Shown one piece after another: positions 1 through 12,012 of a DNA stretch of 64,000 nt (position 1 is its first letter; every line of letters starts with the position of its first letter). The DNA comes from Lithospermum erythrorhizon (lineage: Eukaryota > Streptophyta > Magnoliopsida > Boraginales > Boraginaceae). The translations under genes and the position numbers were made by a program. The stretch covers positions 2,542,001 through 2,606,000 of the forward strand of contig JADFUC010001925.1 of the NCBI GenBank assembly GCA_019722365.1, read 5' to 3'. The notes under the pieces were generated by a model. That model did not search any database. It was not told the origin of the DNA and saw nothing but the letters and a program-made list of their open reading frames with translations.

Positions 1-530
1 AAGATCAGAAAAACTAGCAAAACTAGCAAAAACTTAATGTATCAAAAATCAAGTGTGACTATACTATAATCTCGCGTGACTTCATACTATAACTGGGTAG
101 AACCATACTCAATCCGCAAAAACTAGCAAAACTTAATCAAAAATCGACGTAACCATCACTTAACGTATCAAAAACTTAACAAGAAACCATCATTGGTTGA
201 ACTAAAAATGAGCAATAAAAACAAACAAGTATTGCTTCAATCTGAAGTCAAATTCTCATGGGCCACAAACTTCCACCTTCATCAATCACCACCGAGGTCT
301 TTGCATTTTTCTTGTTTGAGGCTCGAAGCAACATACTAAAGATCATGATTGAACTTTGAGATACGTTATATTAATAGTCCTCCATAGATTCTGGGATGCC
401 CAAACGAATAGGTCAGACTTCATGGGACCATTATTCCTCTTCTACAAAAATTAAACCAAGTTAGAACAAGTAAAATTTAAACAATGAAACATTAAACAAG
501 TTATACCTCGTAAACTCTGCCAGGTTCTCG
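1..530. other. A-rich flank of a MULE remnant, no gene
   Basis: I see no coding signal here. The stretch contains short repeated phrases such as AAAACTAGCAAAACTTAAT, near the start and again near 115-135, and runs of TATCAAAAA. It lies beyond the 3' end of the transposase remnant on the minus strand, so it may be the subterminal part of that element. I could not define a terminal inverted repeat. Confidence 0.3.
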
Positions 531-539
531 ACCTTTACA

Positions 540-2600
540 TATCTCTGGCAGAGACACTTTCGAACCTTGCATGTACCTTTATTGCCATTATCCGCAATCT
601 CTCATAGATCTACCTCCTTAGCCTCTTTTTTCCTTCCAACTTTCTTTGTGTGATAGGCGTGAGAAATAGGTGCAACCCCTTGATGCTTGTGGCCAAAATT
701 CACTATCGCATAATAGTACGTGAATATATGCCTTCTTTGTACGTGTCAACCGGTACCATTCATCCACATATTCCTCCACATTCCTCCCCATTCAATCTTA
801 TGGCTGCACAAGCATGCTTACATGGAATCCCATTCAACTGTCATTTTCTGCAAGAACAACACCTTTTCTAAGTCAATCGCACATTGATTCAAGTAGATCC
901 AAAGTATACCCGAAAACGTGTTCTATCACATTGGCTGAAAGACAGCCTCGGCATTCCTTTCTACACATTTAAGCTTATCTCTAGGTTTCAAAGTGGGCAT
1001 AGTCTACCTTCCCACTTCTCAGCCTTATCTCTATTAATTTGCATCCTAACCATTATAAGATCTTTCACCATTGACATTAAAGTGAGTATTGGTTTATCCC
1101 TGGCATCTAAAATAAATGAATTGAATACCTCACACATATTGTTAAGCAATACGTCACACTTGACAACAGTGGTGAAATAAGCCCTGCTCCACTGCCTTGG
1201 ATCTTTATCAGCAAACCATTCATATGCATCAACATCTAACTTTTTCATTTTTTCCATTGCTTCTTTAAAGTATTGAACTGCTGCTGAGCCAAGGTGCCTC
1301 GACCATAACATCAAGCTCTTAAAATTGTAACTCTTAAAACCAAATTTCAAATTTTCACGGAGGTGCTCCCCTCACACAAAACCCATGGTCTACTGAAGAA
1401 CAAATTTCAATTACCGCCTCAATTAACCCTTGTTTATCTCGACATGAATGTCCAATTCATTATCCTCGCCTCCTTCAACCTGTTTAAACGTCCACAATAT
1501 CTTCACACAAATGCTTTAAAAACCACTCCCAACTCTCTTTGTTTTCAATCTCAACTAGTTCATAAGCAATGGGAAAGATGTTGTTGTTTGGATCAATTCC
1601 ATCTCAAATTAAGTTGAACTCCTCTTTGTTCCCCTTTTAAATGGCATCCATCAACCCCCACAATTTTCCTACAACCACTCTTAAATGCTTCTCTACATGC
1701 TGTAAAACACAAGTACCATCTCTGAAAACTTGACTTCCCTTCTGCATTATCAATTGTTTTCACATAACAAGATGTTCTTGGATTAGTATCCATAATTTCA
1801 GTACAATAATCCCATAATCTCTCAAATTGTTTGCATTCATCCCCATAAATTGCCTTTAAAGCAGCCTCTTTAGCTCTAAAAGCTTGCCACCTACTAACAT
1901 GTTGACCTAGCTTTAACACCATCTCTTTTCTAAAATCACTTGGCTTATAACTAGTTGAGTTTCTGAATTTATTCTCATAGTGCTTTGCAAGCCAAGTTGA
2001 GGTTAAGTCTCATATCATACACCGAAAGTATAAGAATGTATGTACGGCTACAAGTGCCATTTTCTAATACGCAGTAATCGATTCCCCACCTCAACTTCTT
2101 TGTATATATAAAACTACTTACAACTTTGAATCCTGTAAAATCACCCTAACTCTAGACTTTTCATTCCTCACATATTTGATGTCCTCGTATTCCTTTAATT
2201 GAATGTATCAATGACAAATTTTTGAACTCCTCTCTAGAACTAAACAACATCCCAATCTCAAAGAACTGCAAAATCTTGCCTAATTTCCCCACCAGCAGCC
2301 TCGGCCCTTAACATGGCATCTAAGTCATTACGCTTCAAACAAAAAATGTTCACCTAATTCCATTTAAAGAACCGCAACAACCTTAGACAATCACTATCTT
2401 TTTAAGAAATCTCGCACTCTTATCAAAATCATCTTTATACTTAAAATAAAATCTGGTTTTATTCTTATCACATAAAGGCCTACATCGACTCACAAAATCT
2501 TTTAGTTTTTCTAAACTTAAACTACTCCCATCAACATAATCATAACAATCTACTGCCCCCAACATATCTTCTATGAGGACTTCTCAATAAGGCACCACCA
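540..2600 (-). pseudogene. Decayed MuDR-type (Mutator-like) transposase
   Basis: Read on the minus strand, this is a broken Mutator-like element transposase. From the 5' side it shows an N-terminal MuDR/PB1-like stretch (2565-2383, with the phrase FYFKYKDDFDKSARFLKK). Next comes the transposase core (1922-1593), containing the family phrase GVDGCHLKG that follows a catalytic aspartate. A central part (1350-988) has YEWFADKDPRQWSRAYF, typical of plant MULEs. A SWIM zinc finger follows (about 845-760), reading GIPCKHACAAI. The frames are disconnected, stops interrupt them, and the conserved tryptophan codon of the SWIM motif (CRKW) is a TGA stop. The protein would bind and cut element ends in the nucleus if intact. 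Here it is certainly inactive. Family identity is by remembered motif similarity. Confidence 0.85.
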
Positions 2601-4590
2601 TGATGTATCCAGATTGTCATCAAAGCCTTTTCTAAAACATTATCTGCAATGCATAAAACAAAATAAATCAGAAATAATTTAATATTTAAAGTCAACAAAT
2701 TAGAGCCCTAAATTAATTTTAGAAAAATTGAACCCTAAATTAATTTGGGGAAATAAATAAAAAGTAATTCAATTTTAGACAACACAACAACAACATATAT
2801 AATTTGGGAAAATCGAAAAAAAACCCATCGATTTGAGTAAACTATGCCAAAAATCCCATTCTTCAAGGTCTGAAACTTACCATAAACAGATTATCACCCA
2901 CACTCGACATGCAAAGATAGCCATCTAAACAAAGCTCGATTTTGGGTTCAGAGCTTCATTTTGTGTTTTGGTTTTTCACAGAGTTTAAGAGACAAAAGCT
3001 TGGATTTTTTTTAGATGAAGTGTTAAATGGTTTTGCTTTCTGTCCTTATATGACCGTTTGGGTTACAAAATAAATAAATTTTCATTTTGGGATCATTATA
3101 AAACTAATTTTATTATACGACTTTTACAAATTGATTTTAGTCATTAAATACGCATTTGGCTACATTTTTTGCCTCCAAACGTTACCCCAATCTGACCGTT
3201 AAAATATGGACCATTTTGGATGCATTCGCTTACACACTTACATGACCATTTACACAACAATACCACTTTACGGCGATCAAACCGCAAACGTATCACCCAA
3301 TTATCGACCATCCTTTCTAACAATTCCCTCAATATATATATTTGAGCACAAAAACGTAGTATGGTATAATGTAATAAATTATAACCATACAGCCCAAGGT
3401 CTGTCAGTTGGGAAATAGGATAGGTTGGTATGTCGATGAATGATCAGATGATTAAATTGTGAGCAGAGTCCATAGAATTTTCTTTAATTTGTCGGCCATT
3501 ATATCCAAAAAGGCATATTTAATGTACTAAGATAAAAAATATACTCATACTAATCAACTAAATAAATGAGCATATTAGTGTAAGCACCTCTAAAGTAGAA
3601 GAAGCCAAACCATGAATAATTTTGGTCCCCATTTATAATTTGTATAGAATAATCACCTCTAAAGTAGATGATTAAATTATATATCATATAATATATATGT
3701 ATAGAATTGTTAGAAAAGTAATTGTTAATAGCCACACAGTTTTTTTTTTCAAATTAGCGATGAAGAGTACGATTATATTGTATTACGAATAACAAATACA
3801 TAAATTACTAACTAAAGACAATTAGAGTAAGTGTTTCAAATAAAGTAGAATACATATTATATCCCCAACAAAAATTAAATTCAAGATCTCATTGTGAAAG
3901 CTTGGATAAGATGCCATTAGATTATTAAGTCATGGATAATAGCCACACAGATTTTAACATTAAAACAATTAGGTATTGCCATGCAACTTTAGTTGGCATT
4001 ATGAAATTCCTCTGTTTGTGTTTTTGGTAAAAGTTATGTTGAATTGATCTATTAAGCCATAAAATGTTTAATTAAATGAACAACCACTCTTTTTAATTTT
4101 ATGATGATAATCTGTCCATCGCATGATATCAATAAAATTAAATATTAATTTTTTTATGAAACCACTTTTTCTTATAAATAGTTATAACACAAAGTGATGA
4201 TGAATTATGACATAGATTGATTAGATTCTTGTCTTCAATCTGATCCTTCATGGTCCACTAGATTTAGATAAATGTAGAAATGTAGTTACTTAACCTGCAA
4301 GTCTGGTAATTGATGAAATAGATGAAGTGTCAGATAAGATCTGTTTGATGAATCCTAAGAAAAAGTTGAACTTTATGTTACTGCTTCATGGGATCATATG
4401 ACATAGTTGAAAAAGACATTTCAACTCTCTTATCACCAAATAATAAACAATTATCCATGCATGTTGCTTCTCTTATCAACTTAATATACAAATCACTTTT
4501 CTTTGATAGGTCAAAGTAAAAGTTCATATTCCAACTTTATTGCAATGCTTACCTTCAACTGACTCATCCCACCAAAAACTTAAAACATTA
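2600..4590. other. A/T-rich intergenic DNA
   Basis: No gene is seen between the MULE remnant and the GEM-like gene. The first 500 bases may still belong to the MULE. The rest is A/T-rich with short scattered open frames that lack family features. Repeated short phrases around 3590 and 3655 (CACCTCTAAAGTAGA) suggest a small local duplication. Confidence 0.4.
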
Positions 4591-4596
4591 AGCAAC

Positions 4597-4604
4597 TATA
4601 TAAG
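4597..4604 (+). promoter_or_regulatory. Probable TATA box of the first GEM-like gene
   Basis: TATATAAG lies 121 bases before the start codon at 4718 and is followed by GC-richer sequence. Position and sequence fit a plant core promoter. The transcription start itself was not determined. Confidence 0.5.
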
Positions 4605-4717
4605 CAGAGGGAATTCAAGAACCTAAGTATCAAACCATCCATTGCATGCCTCATTGACAATAATATTGTAGATAAACCATTCTTCTAGACAAGCAAGTAA
4701 TCAAGAAAATAGGAAAG

Positions 4718-5730
4718 ATGAAAAGTCTCATGAGCCAGAAACATGTAATGGGATTTCCCCAAGTTGGTTCAACAACATTCTTCTCACTTGAGAATGCACC
4801 AACAAGACTTGCACTTTGTGATTCTTCCGAGCAATACAAGATTCTAGGAAATTCTTGTTCTAATAATAACAAAACCATTCAGAGTAAGTGGATGCTAGAT
4901 CAATTTTTGATGAGAAGTACTGCAATATTTTTAAGAGGTTAAATACTAATGTTCTTTATCATTGGTTATGCAGGAAGAGTTGATTCAGTAATTGGAAGAA
5001 TGAACAAAATTGGAGAAAGAGTGGATTCTTTAGCTCAAGGGATACGTGACCATGGTAAGTATTTATTGATCTAATTTATACGAGCTTATAGTTTTAGTTT
5101 TGATATTTAAATGTTTTTCAAAAAATATTTGATGTTAAGTAATAATGAAACTTACTTTTTAATCAACTTGCATATAATCATGTGTCCTAATTGAAAGTGA
5201 AAAGTATGACTGAATAATATGTGTCTATAACTCTATATTGTGATGTGCTAATAACTTAACAATTTCTTGCCACAGTTAAACTTGGACCCAAGTTAACAAA
5301 AACAGTGAAGGGGAAATTAAGTTTGGGAGCAAAAATAATTCAAGTTGGAGGCTTGAAGAAAATCTTCAAACAAAATTTCAGTGTCATAGAGGATGAGAAA
5401 CTTCTAAAGGCATTTCAATGCTATTTATCAACAACAACTGGACCAATATCCGGTCTCCTATTTATTTCAACTGAAAAAATTTCCTTCTGTAGTGAAAAAT
5501 CCATCAAAGTCCCATCTCCATCAGGAAATTTTGTCAGGGTTCCTTACAAGGTTTCAATTCCATTGGGGAAGATAAAGAGAGTGAATGGCAGTGAGGATTT
5601 GCTAAAACCTTCCCAAAAGTATGTCCAAGTTGTTACATATGACAATTTTGAGTTTTGGTTCATGGGGTTCTTGAATTACCAAAAAAGTTTGAGATTTCTT
5701 CAGGAAGTGATCGTGGAAGTTCAATTGTAA
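4718..5730 (+). CDS. GEM-like protein (GRAM domain, ABA-responsive family)
   Basis: Three exons join in frame: 4718-4883, 4974-5054 and 5276-5730 (702 nt, 233 aa), all with GT-AG introns. Exon 1 is a variable N-terminal tail. Exon 2 encodes the coil-like stretch RVDSVIGRMNKIGERVDSLA. Exon 3 starts VKLGPKLTKTVKGKLSLGAK and holds the GRAM domain (about residues 113-192) with the family phrases QCYLSTTTGPISGLLF and FWFMGFLNYQKS. Length and order match plant GEM-like (GL2-expression modulator/ABA-responsive) proteins. GRAM domains bind phosphoinositides at membranes, and family members are linked to ABA responses and cell-fate control. The exact role of this copy is inferred. The start codon is the first ATG after a TATA box and keeps the frame. 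The K-VSIPL junction, which carries an intron in the paralog at 25-26 kb, is uninterrupted here. No damage is seen. Confidence 0.93.
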
Positions 5731-6047
5731 TGAGGTTTGGCTAGTATGTTAAAACTGTAGCATGCTAATTAATTATCCTACTTGTAAGTTGAAATTTGTA
5801 AAATTTTATATAGAGAAGGCTGAGAGAAGTTAGCTACTAGCTAGCTAATCCTCAAGAATGTTCAGTTTAAGACAAACTTGTAATCGGCTAATGGCAACAA
5901 TCTTATTACTAGATTTTCGCCATATCTCATATTGTTACTCAAGTAATAAGCCCTCCAAGTATTATTCAAATGAAAACACCCCCTTAAAATATGGGCATTC
6001 AAATATGAACACAATAATTTGTATAAGAACAATTATCAAATTACAAA
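5731..6047. other. 3' flank of the GEM-like gene
   Basis: A/T-rich sequence likely contains the 3' UTR of the preceding gene. No further feature is recognised before the CACTA terminus at 6048. Confidence 0.4.
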
Positions 6048-6070
6048 CACTACTAGAAAACAGGGCAAAG
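6048..6070. repeat. CACTA-element terminal motif
   Basis: The sequence CACTACTAGAAAACAGGGC begins at 6048. CACTA followed by ACTAGAAAA is the classic terminal inverted repeat of plant En/Spm (CACTA) transposons. I did not find a matching TTTTCTAGTAGTG at a right end in this window. Confidence 0.7.
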
Positions 6071-6109
6071 AGACTAAACAATTCAAACCGATTTTAGTTA
6101 CATATCGGA

Positions 6110-6420
6110 ATGGAAAACCCACTTTTTATGCCTCTAAATCGCTACCCTCTGCCTCCATCCCGACTCCAAATCTATTAATTGGCTCCCCGACTCCAAACCG
6201 TCTTCATATTCACCACTCCAAACCGTCTCCACAAAGAACTAATTCAAACCGTCTCCATAACAACTAAATACTATCCGACTCCAAACTGTCTCCATAACAA
6301 CTAAATACTACCTCGACGCCAAACCGACTCCACTATTCAAATACCGATGCCAAAACCTTCAAAGGTCCCGCCTCCAACCCGTCTCCATACCGACGCCTCT
6401 TCTACATTTAAAAAAAAAGG
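6110..6420. repeat. CACTA subterminal repeat array
   Basis: At least six imperfect copies of a phrase like CCGACTCCAAACCGTCTCCAT occur in direct orientation just inside the CACTA terminus. Further copies occur around 7090-7330. These are the expected binding-site arrays of this transposon class. They are probably not functional because the transposase is broken. Confidence 0.6.
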
Positions 6421-7449
6421 TACTGCTACGCAATAACATGACAAAATTCATTCACACATCGGCTTAAGTAAAACAAACATAAAAACATCAAAGACCTCAA
6501 TTCATCCAAATCATACAAACAAATATAAAACATCAAAGACATCTTCAAACATAAAATATAACAATTCATATAATAACACATATTACATTAACAACATATT
6601 AAACATCCTATTCATATAAATATCAAACATTAATTCATATAAATATCAAACATATTAAACATCCTATTCATATAAACATCAAATATTAATTTATATAAAA
6701 CATTAAACATTCAAACATAAAAATAAATAAAAAACCAAATTACGTCTTAGAAACTTGAATGTAGTATTTTCCTATAACAAAAGTAACAAAAATAAATTAC
6801 ATATATATTCATCAAACCACATTATTAAAGATAATAAAAAAAAACGGTGAGTAATAATTACTCTTTTGACTGAACCGTCACAAAAATTATAGTATATATA
6901 TATTAGAAATTACCTCCCTTGAATTCATTACATACAAAATAAAGAAAGTGAATGTTATTAATAATTACCTCTTTAAAGTCACCTACAAAATAAAATCACC
7001 TGAGGTTATAGACAATACAATTATGGAAACGAAATTATCAATATAAAAATAAAGAGGATATTATGTTGTGGGTTTGGAAAATAATGTCGTGGAACGATGA
7101 TAATATACTGAATATGAAAATCGGCAGCAATCTCGCCTTCCATCCCGACTAAAACGACCCCTGCCTATCCCGATCTAAATTTAAAATAATTTATTTGAAT
7201 TTCCCTCAATTTTTTAGGGAAGCGGGAAATCTGAAGTTTAAAAATCGTCGCCATCCCGACTCTATACCGTCTCCATCCTAGAAAAAAAGATTGCAGAAAT
7301 ATTTTACGGACCGTCGCTATTCGGACTCCATAGAGACGCTAAATTTGATTTGCAGAAAAAAGATACAGCCAGATCTCCGCGATTGGATACCACATCATCC
7401 TCCTTCTCAACAAATAATCTCAAAAATGTCCGTCTTCAACAACTTTATA

Positions 7450-10050
7450 ACATCATTGATTAAATCAATAGGAACACGAAGAAGTCGTTGTTCTTCTTTG
7501 GAAGATATCTCTTATCTTCAAAATGGCATATCCACATTTAGACATGCAGGTCCAATCGACGCAACTTAGCGTTTCCGATTTCATTGCGATACACCATCGC
7601 TTATGCATCCCCACTACGTGGATACATAACGGAGATAATAAGTATTTGTTGCGTTCGACGCCAGATAACGGATCATCGTTAACCTCCGTGACTGGCCCAC
7701 TCTGGCTATTGTTTCCTCTCTGAACTATTCCATTATTTGATGCACTTCTCAAAGGCCCACTTGTTAGTGTCAAACCATAAACATTTTAAAAGCGGACGAC
7801 AAGCAGTCGTGAACTCAAGCCGTATGCATAACTCCCAAATTTCCTCTAAGACACTCATAAGAGTCAACATGACATCATCATCTTGGGTAGCATTTAACCC
7901 TCGACACAAACACCGCTTATCGTAGTGTTTTATTAAGACGCCTCGCTCGAGACAAAATAGTACCCGGGTACCCTTTATACATTTTGATTTCCTCTCAGTG
8001 ACCCAACGCGAAAGAATTCCTCGTGTCCGCGTGAAATCCATATTATTCCGTGACATACTTTTGAAACCATTCGCTTAAATTATCGTGACGCCAAGATTTC
8101 TTGTACCGCCTATCTATCGAGATTCAACCTCATCAAGCCAATCACAGATCCTAAACAAACGTTATAAGCGAAGGTTTAACTATTCTACTCAAGCATAAGA
8201 ATCGATTAATCGAACGCTAAATATGCAGCACTTATCGAAGAAGCCGTACTTCAAAGCGCTATAGAATATACACATGATAGTTCTTCCGTATCTTCGTATC
8301 ATGTTTCACTACAAACGCGGCTAATGCCCCCTGTAACGGTAAACAATGACAAACGAGGCTGGGTCGTATCTATCCGTCGTACATCGTGGCTCGACGTGAT
8401 TCACGCGAGCCAACCCTTCCTGGCACATTGAACAAAAGTTTGAATGACGGTTGGTTTCCATCTATACTACATGGACCTCCATTTAAAGCTTCATAATGGA
8501 AAATGTATCTAGGTGTTCCATTACATCAAAAACGGCTGGGGAATAAGTCTTCCATTTTACAAATTATCTCAACAATGTTATTTAAGGTAACATGTTCTAC
8601 ATTTAGAGTTGTTTGTGACATATCGCGGAAAGAAATAACACCACTTGCGGATTGCTTTTCCATACTCTGAACGGCTATGAGACGGAGCGCTACGTAGGCA
8701 CCGCGTAACAATAATATGTACATCATGACTTTTTAGTCCGCTAGCTCATATTTCTTGTACATCTTGCAATGTTTGAAGCTGCATCTATTGGGTAAATGTA
8801 GATCTGGACAGTTAATTTCTCGAGATCTTTGGTTGCACGGGTTCAAAGTATAAGTCGCTTTTATTTTCTCCCACCAACATCCCCGCATATGCAACTCGTC
8901 TCGTATCAACAATTAGCCTCGAATGCCAAGCTCGACTGCTTCATTATCTTTTCGTTTTCCTGTGAATATCTATTACAAGATGTAATTCATTTTCACCATT
9001 GTTCTTTTTTCCCTGTGCAATAAACTGACAGCGTTGTGGTTCATTTTTTTGTGTCAATTAATAATCGAACTCCCGAAATATACTTTTCTTGCACTCAGCT
9101 TATGCCAAATTATATCCCGGTGGATTCATGGTCTCAATATTTACCTTTACCGAACACATCAGATCCAACCAACAATACATTTGCAAATTGTCGTACTTCC
9201 ATCAAGTCGTTCCTTCTGGTGCAAATGCGGATAAGTGTGTCCCTTTACAAACGCATTTTTTTGCATTCTAAAAGGATGTCCTATACGCAAGAAAGGACGG
9301 TGGCAATCAAACCAACAATGTTTTCGACCTTCTCTTAGTCGAAATGTTCAAAAAGATTCTCCATACACATGTATGTGCCTTAACCTTCCAGCACAAGCTC
9401 CAACCGTATAACATTCCATATGAAAATCGCTAACCTTCCATGTGTGCATCGAATGTCTCAAATAACGTTATTCCACAACTTCTTCAACTTATCACCAAAT
9501 GTCCGAAAAAACATCAATATCTCTCCCTCGAATTTTTTTCCCTCGGTATAATTAGAGATAAAGTTAACATATATGGTTCCTTCTATACACAATCCATGTG
9601 GTAAATTATATAACAATGTGACATCAATCGGTCAAAATCTAATATCGACGCCCAAACTTGCCAAAAGGACTAAAAACCAACAACACAAACCATTTGAAAC
9701 ATTTCTCGGCTCTACCTGAAAATACCGGATATAAGTCAGATCAAGGCGCTCCACGCAGACTATCCTCGGGCGAAGCCATCCATCCGGCCTGCCTCGAGTC
9801 CGATGGTGTCAGCCATGTCCTTAGCTCGCTTTTCCTCGACATATACAAGCTGCCAGACGCTGACCTGGGCCAGGTAAACCAAAAACCTTCTGAGTTAGAA
9901 TGCTTAATGCTGTCTCCATCCTTCGATCAGATCTACTCTCCCCACAAGCACGACACCCAGTCCAATATTTCGTCTTCTTTGTAAAACAACATGCAATTAT
10001 CGACACAAGTACGTATTTATTTGGCAGCAATGAGAGTCAACAATTTTTTG
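7450..10050 (-). pseudogene. CACTA transposase (tnp2 family), broken
   Basis: Read on the minus strand from about 10030 down, short frames carry tnp2 landmarks in family order. First is CRACGESRSDRR (about 9950-9990), matching the C..CG.SRW motif of the N-terminal part. Next is GRKHCWFDCHRPFLR near 9267-9343, matching the GG.TSWFDCHRRFLP block. Then comes VLEEIWELCIRLEF followed by LKCLWFDTN (about 7750-7870), matching the downstream DUF4216-type domain. Frames change between blocks and stops are frequent, so no protein is made. The enzyme class cuts CACTA ends and integrates with 3-bp target duplications. Assignment rests on remembered motif patterns. Confidence 0.75.
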
Positions 10051-11210
10051 CCTCATAAAATCATCCAAAGATGTTCTCCCCCATTATTCGAGCTGCTAAC
10101 GCTTTGATTATGGAACCCAATCACTGAAATATTCTTCATGACATTTCATGACTATACTCTCAAAGCTAACCACCGAGTAGTCATTTCTAGATAACTTCTC
10201 AGGAAATTCGCAATAACCATCCCATAACGATCGGTTTACAGACTTCAACAAGTCATAGTACGCTTGCTCATCTATTTTTGCCTTCTAACCCCGCGTAGCC
10301 TCCCCCAAATTCAAACATAGTCTCACCAAGACGTAAGTTCAAACCATCTTCAACCATACGCATATATCGATTCTCCGAAACCTACATTAAGAATAATTCC
10401 TCAGAACCCTTCATCATAAACAACATATCCTCATCATCACCAACATTCTCGAGGAGAATAAATCAAGAGCAAAATTCTCGCCTACGATCGAATCTTACGT
10501 GAGTATCCTTCAACAAAACCATTAGCAATCAAATGTAATCCCTTAACCTCACTATTATCCAACACATTTCTATTTTGATACCCTACACGGACATCTTATC
10601 CCCATACCTGGATCGGCCAAAGAATGATTTTTAGCAACATCCATAAATTCCAACATACCACGCATATATTCATACGCTGCCTCTATTATTCAGTCATAAT
10701 CCATTAATATACATCCAAGAACGATTCAGCCATTGTAACTACATTTGGCTTTGAAATTTAAATCATTACTAAACATTGAAAAAATTAAATCAATGACATA
10801 ACTTAACATTAACTTAGAAGGAAACATCGTTAAATTATCACAATTGGGTAAAATCTTCAATTTAAAATCGTGGAGGATGTGGATTTTTAAGTGGAGATAG
10901 TGTTTTTGGTCGAGGGGTGTTTTTCCTCGCGGAGGTGAGAGCGTTTCTTTGGTCAGGTGTTTTGTATCTCTGCATTCCTCGCTTCTATGTTCCCATTTTT
11001 AAAGTTACCGCGAGAACGAATGGAGACGCATCGGGAGGACTGACCTGCCTCCATAATCGACTCTTAAAAAGAGCCGCCTTGAAGCATCGGGTACAAATAA
11101 TATTTTAATATAATAATAAAAAAAGCAATTTTGGAAATGGCCTGGGGAGTTTGTTTGTAAAATGGAGATTTTGATTACGACGGGTCCGACTCCAACCCGG
11201 CCCACTTGTA

Positions 11211-11855
11211 GCTGAATCCTTACTTTATGGTTTTGAACAATTTTTGGATTCACAATTGTCATGAGATATGATATATGTAAATAATGTTGTATGAAGTGAA
11301 TTAGTGATATAGAGTTTTCAATGCGATATGTTACGCTCGACATATCATACATGTAAAGTATGTAGTTTTACAAACATTTCATCTATATTAATCTGACGTG
11401 GTCATTGGGTAAAGAATTTCATGTCATCTTTATAATATACATCATAAATGTATGTAATGTGAATAATAGTATATGTAATTATGATTGTCTTATAACATAA
11501 TAGACAATAATATATAATATATTATTAGTTATGATTGATTTAAAAATATATAATATACTACAACACAATATAAGAATGATTTTTTGTGAAATAAATACAA
11601 GTACCATATTGAAATCTGGGTTACAACACTTGGGCACATGAAGATCAATTTTTTTCAAAACCCCGACCTCAAACCGCTTCCATACAACAACACTGCTTCC
11701 AACCGACTGCCCATCAGCCATTCTTGCACAATACCTGACATCTGCCTCCATTCCTGCCTCCAAATTGAAAATTTATTTGAGTCCCATCTCCAAAACCGAC
11801 CAAAGTTCACACTGCTAAACCCCGCAGTAAAAAAAAACAAAATGTACGCTTCAAC
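11211..11855. other. Transposon-derived spacer
   Basis: There is no gene signal. The 11640-11830 part again holds phrases like CCCCGACCTCAAACCGCTTCC that resemble the CACTA subterminal motif. It may be the other side of the same element or a second one. The 11230-11640 part is plain A/T-rich DNA. Confidence 0.35.
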
Positions 11856-12012
11856 CTCGGCAAAGAGACACCAACCACAACACAAATCAATACAACACAA
11901 CACAAATCAACACAATACAACACACCAACAACACACACCAACAACACATATAAACAAACACATACAAATCAACACAATAAACAAACACATACAAATCAAC
12001 ACAACACAAATC
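11856..12012. repeat. A/C-rich simple repeat (CACAACACAAATCAA-like)
   Basis: About 150 bases consist almost only of A, C and T in phrases such as CAACACAATACAACACACC and AACAAACACATACAAATCAA, repeated imperfectly. Open frames on either strand here are products of the low complexity, not genes. Confidence 0.8.

Larger units (their letters stand above)
6048..11210. mobile_element. CACTA (En/Spm) DNA transposon, decayed
   Basis: The element starts with the CACTA terminus at 6048. Arrays of a short subterminal motif related to CCGACTCCAAACCGTCTCCA follow (about 6110-6420 and 7090-7330). A tnp2-type transposase remnant lies on the minus strand. Similar motifs (GGAGACGCATCGGGAGGACT, GGGTCCGACTCCAACCCGG) recur at about 11000-11210. 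Subterminal repeat arrays near both ends are normal for CACTA elements, where the second transposon protein binds. The right limit is a guess based on those motifs. More motif copies near 11660-11810 mean the element could extend further and be interrupted by the later LINE. Confidence 0.65.

Noticed and set aside
8829..9338. Plus-strand frames across the CACTA element
   Set aside because: The minus strand carries tnp2 landmarks at the same place, so these are shadows.
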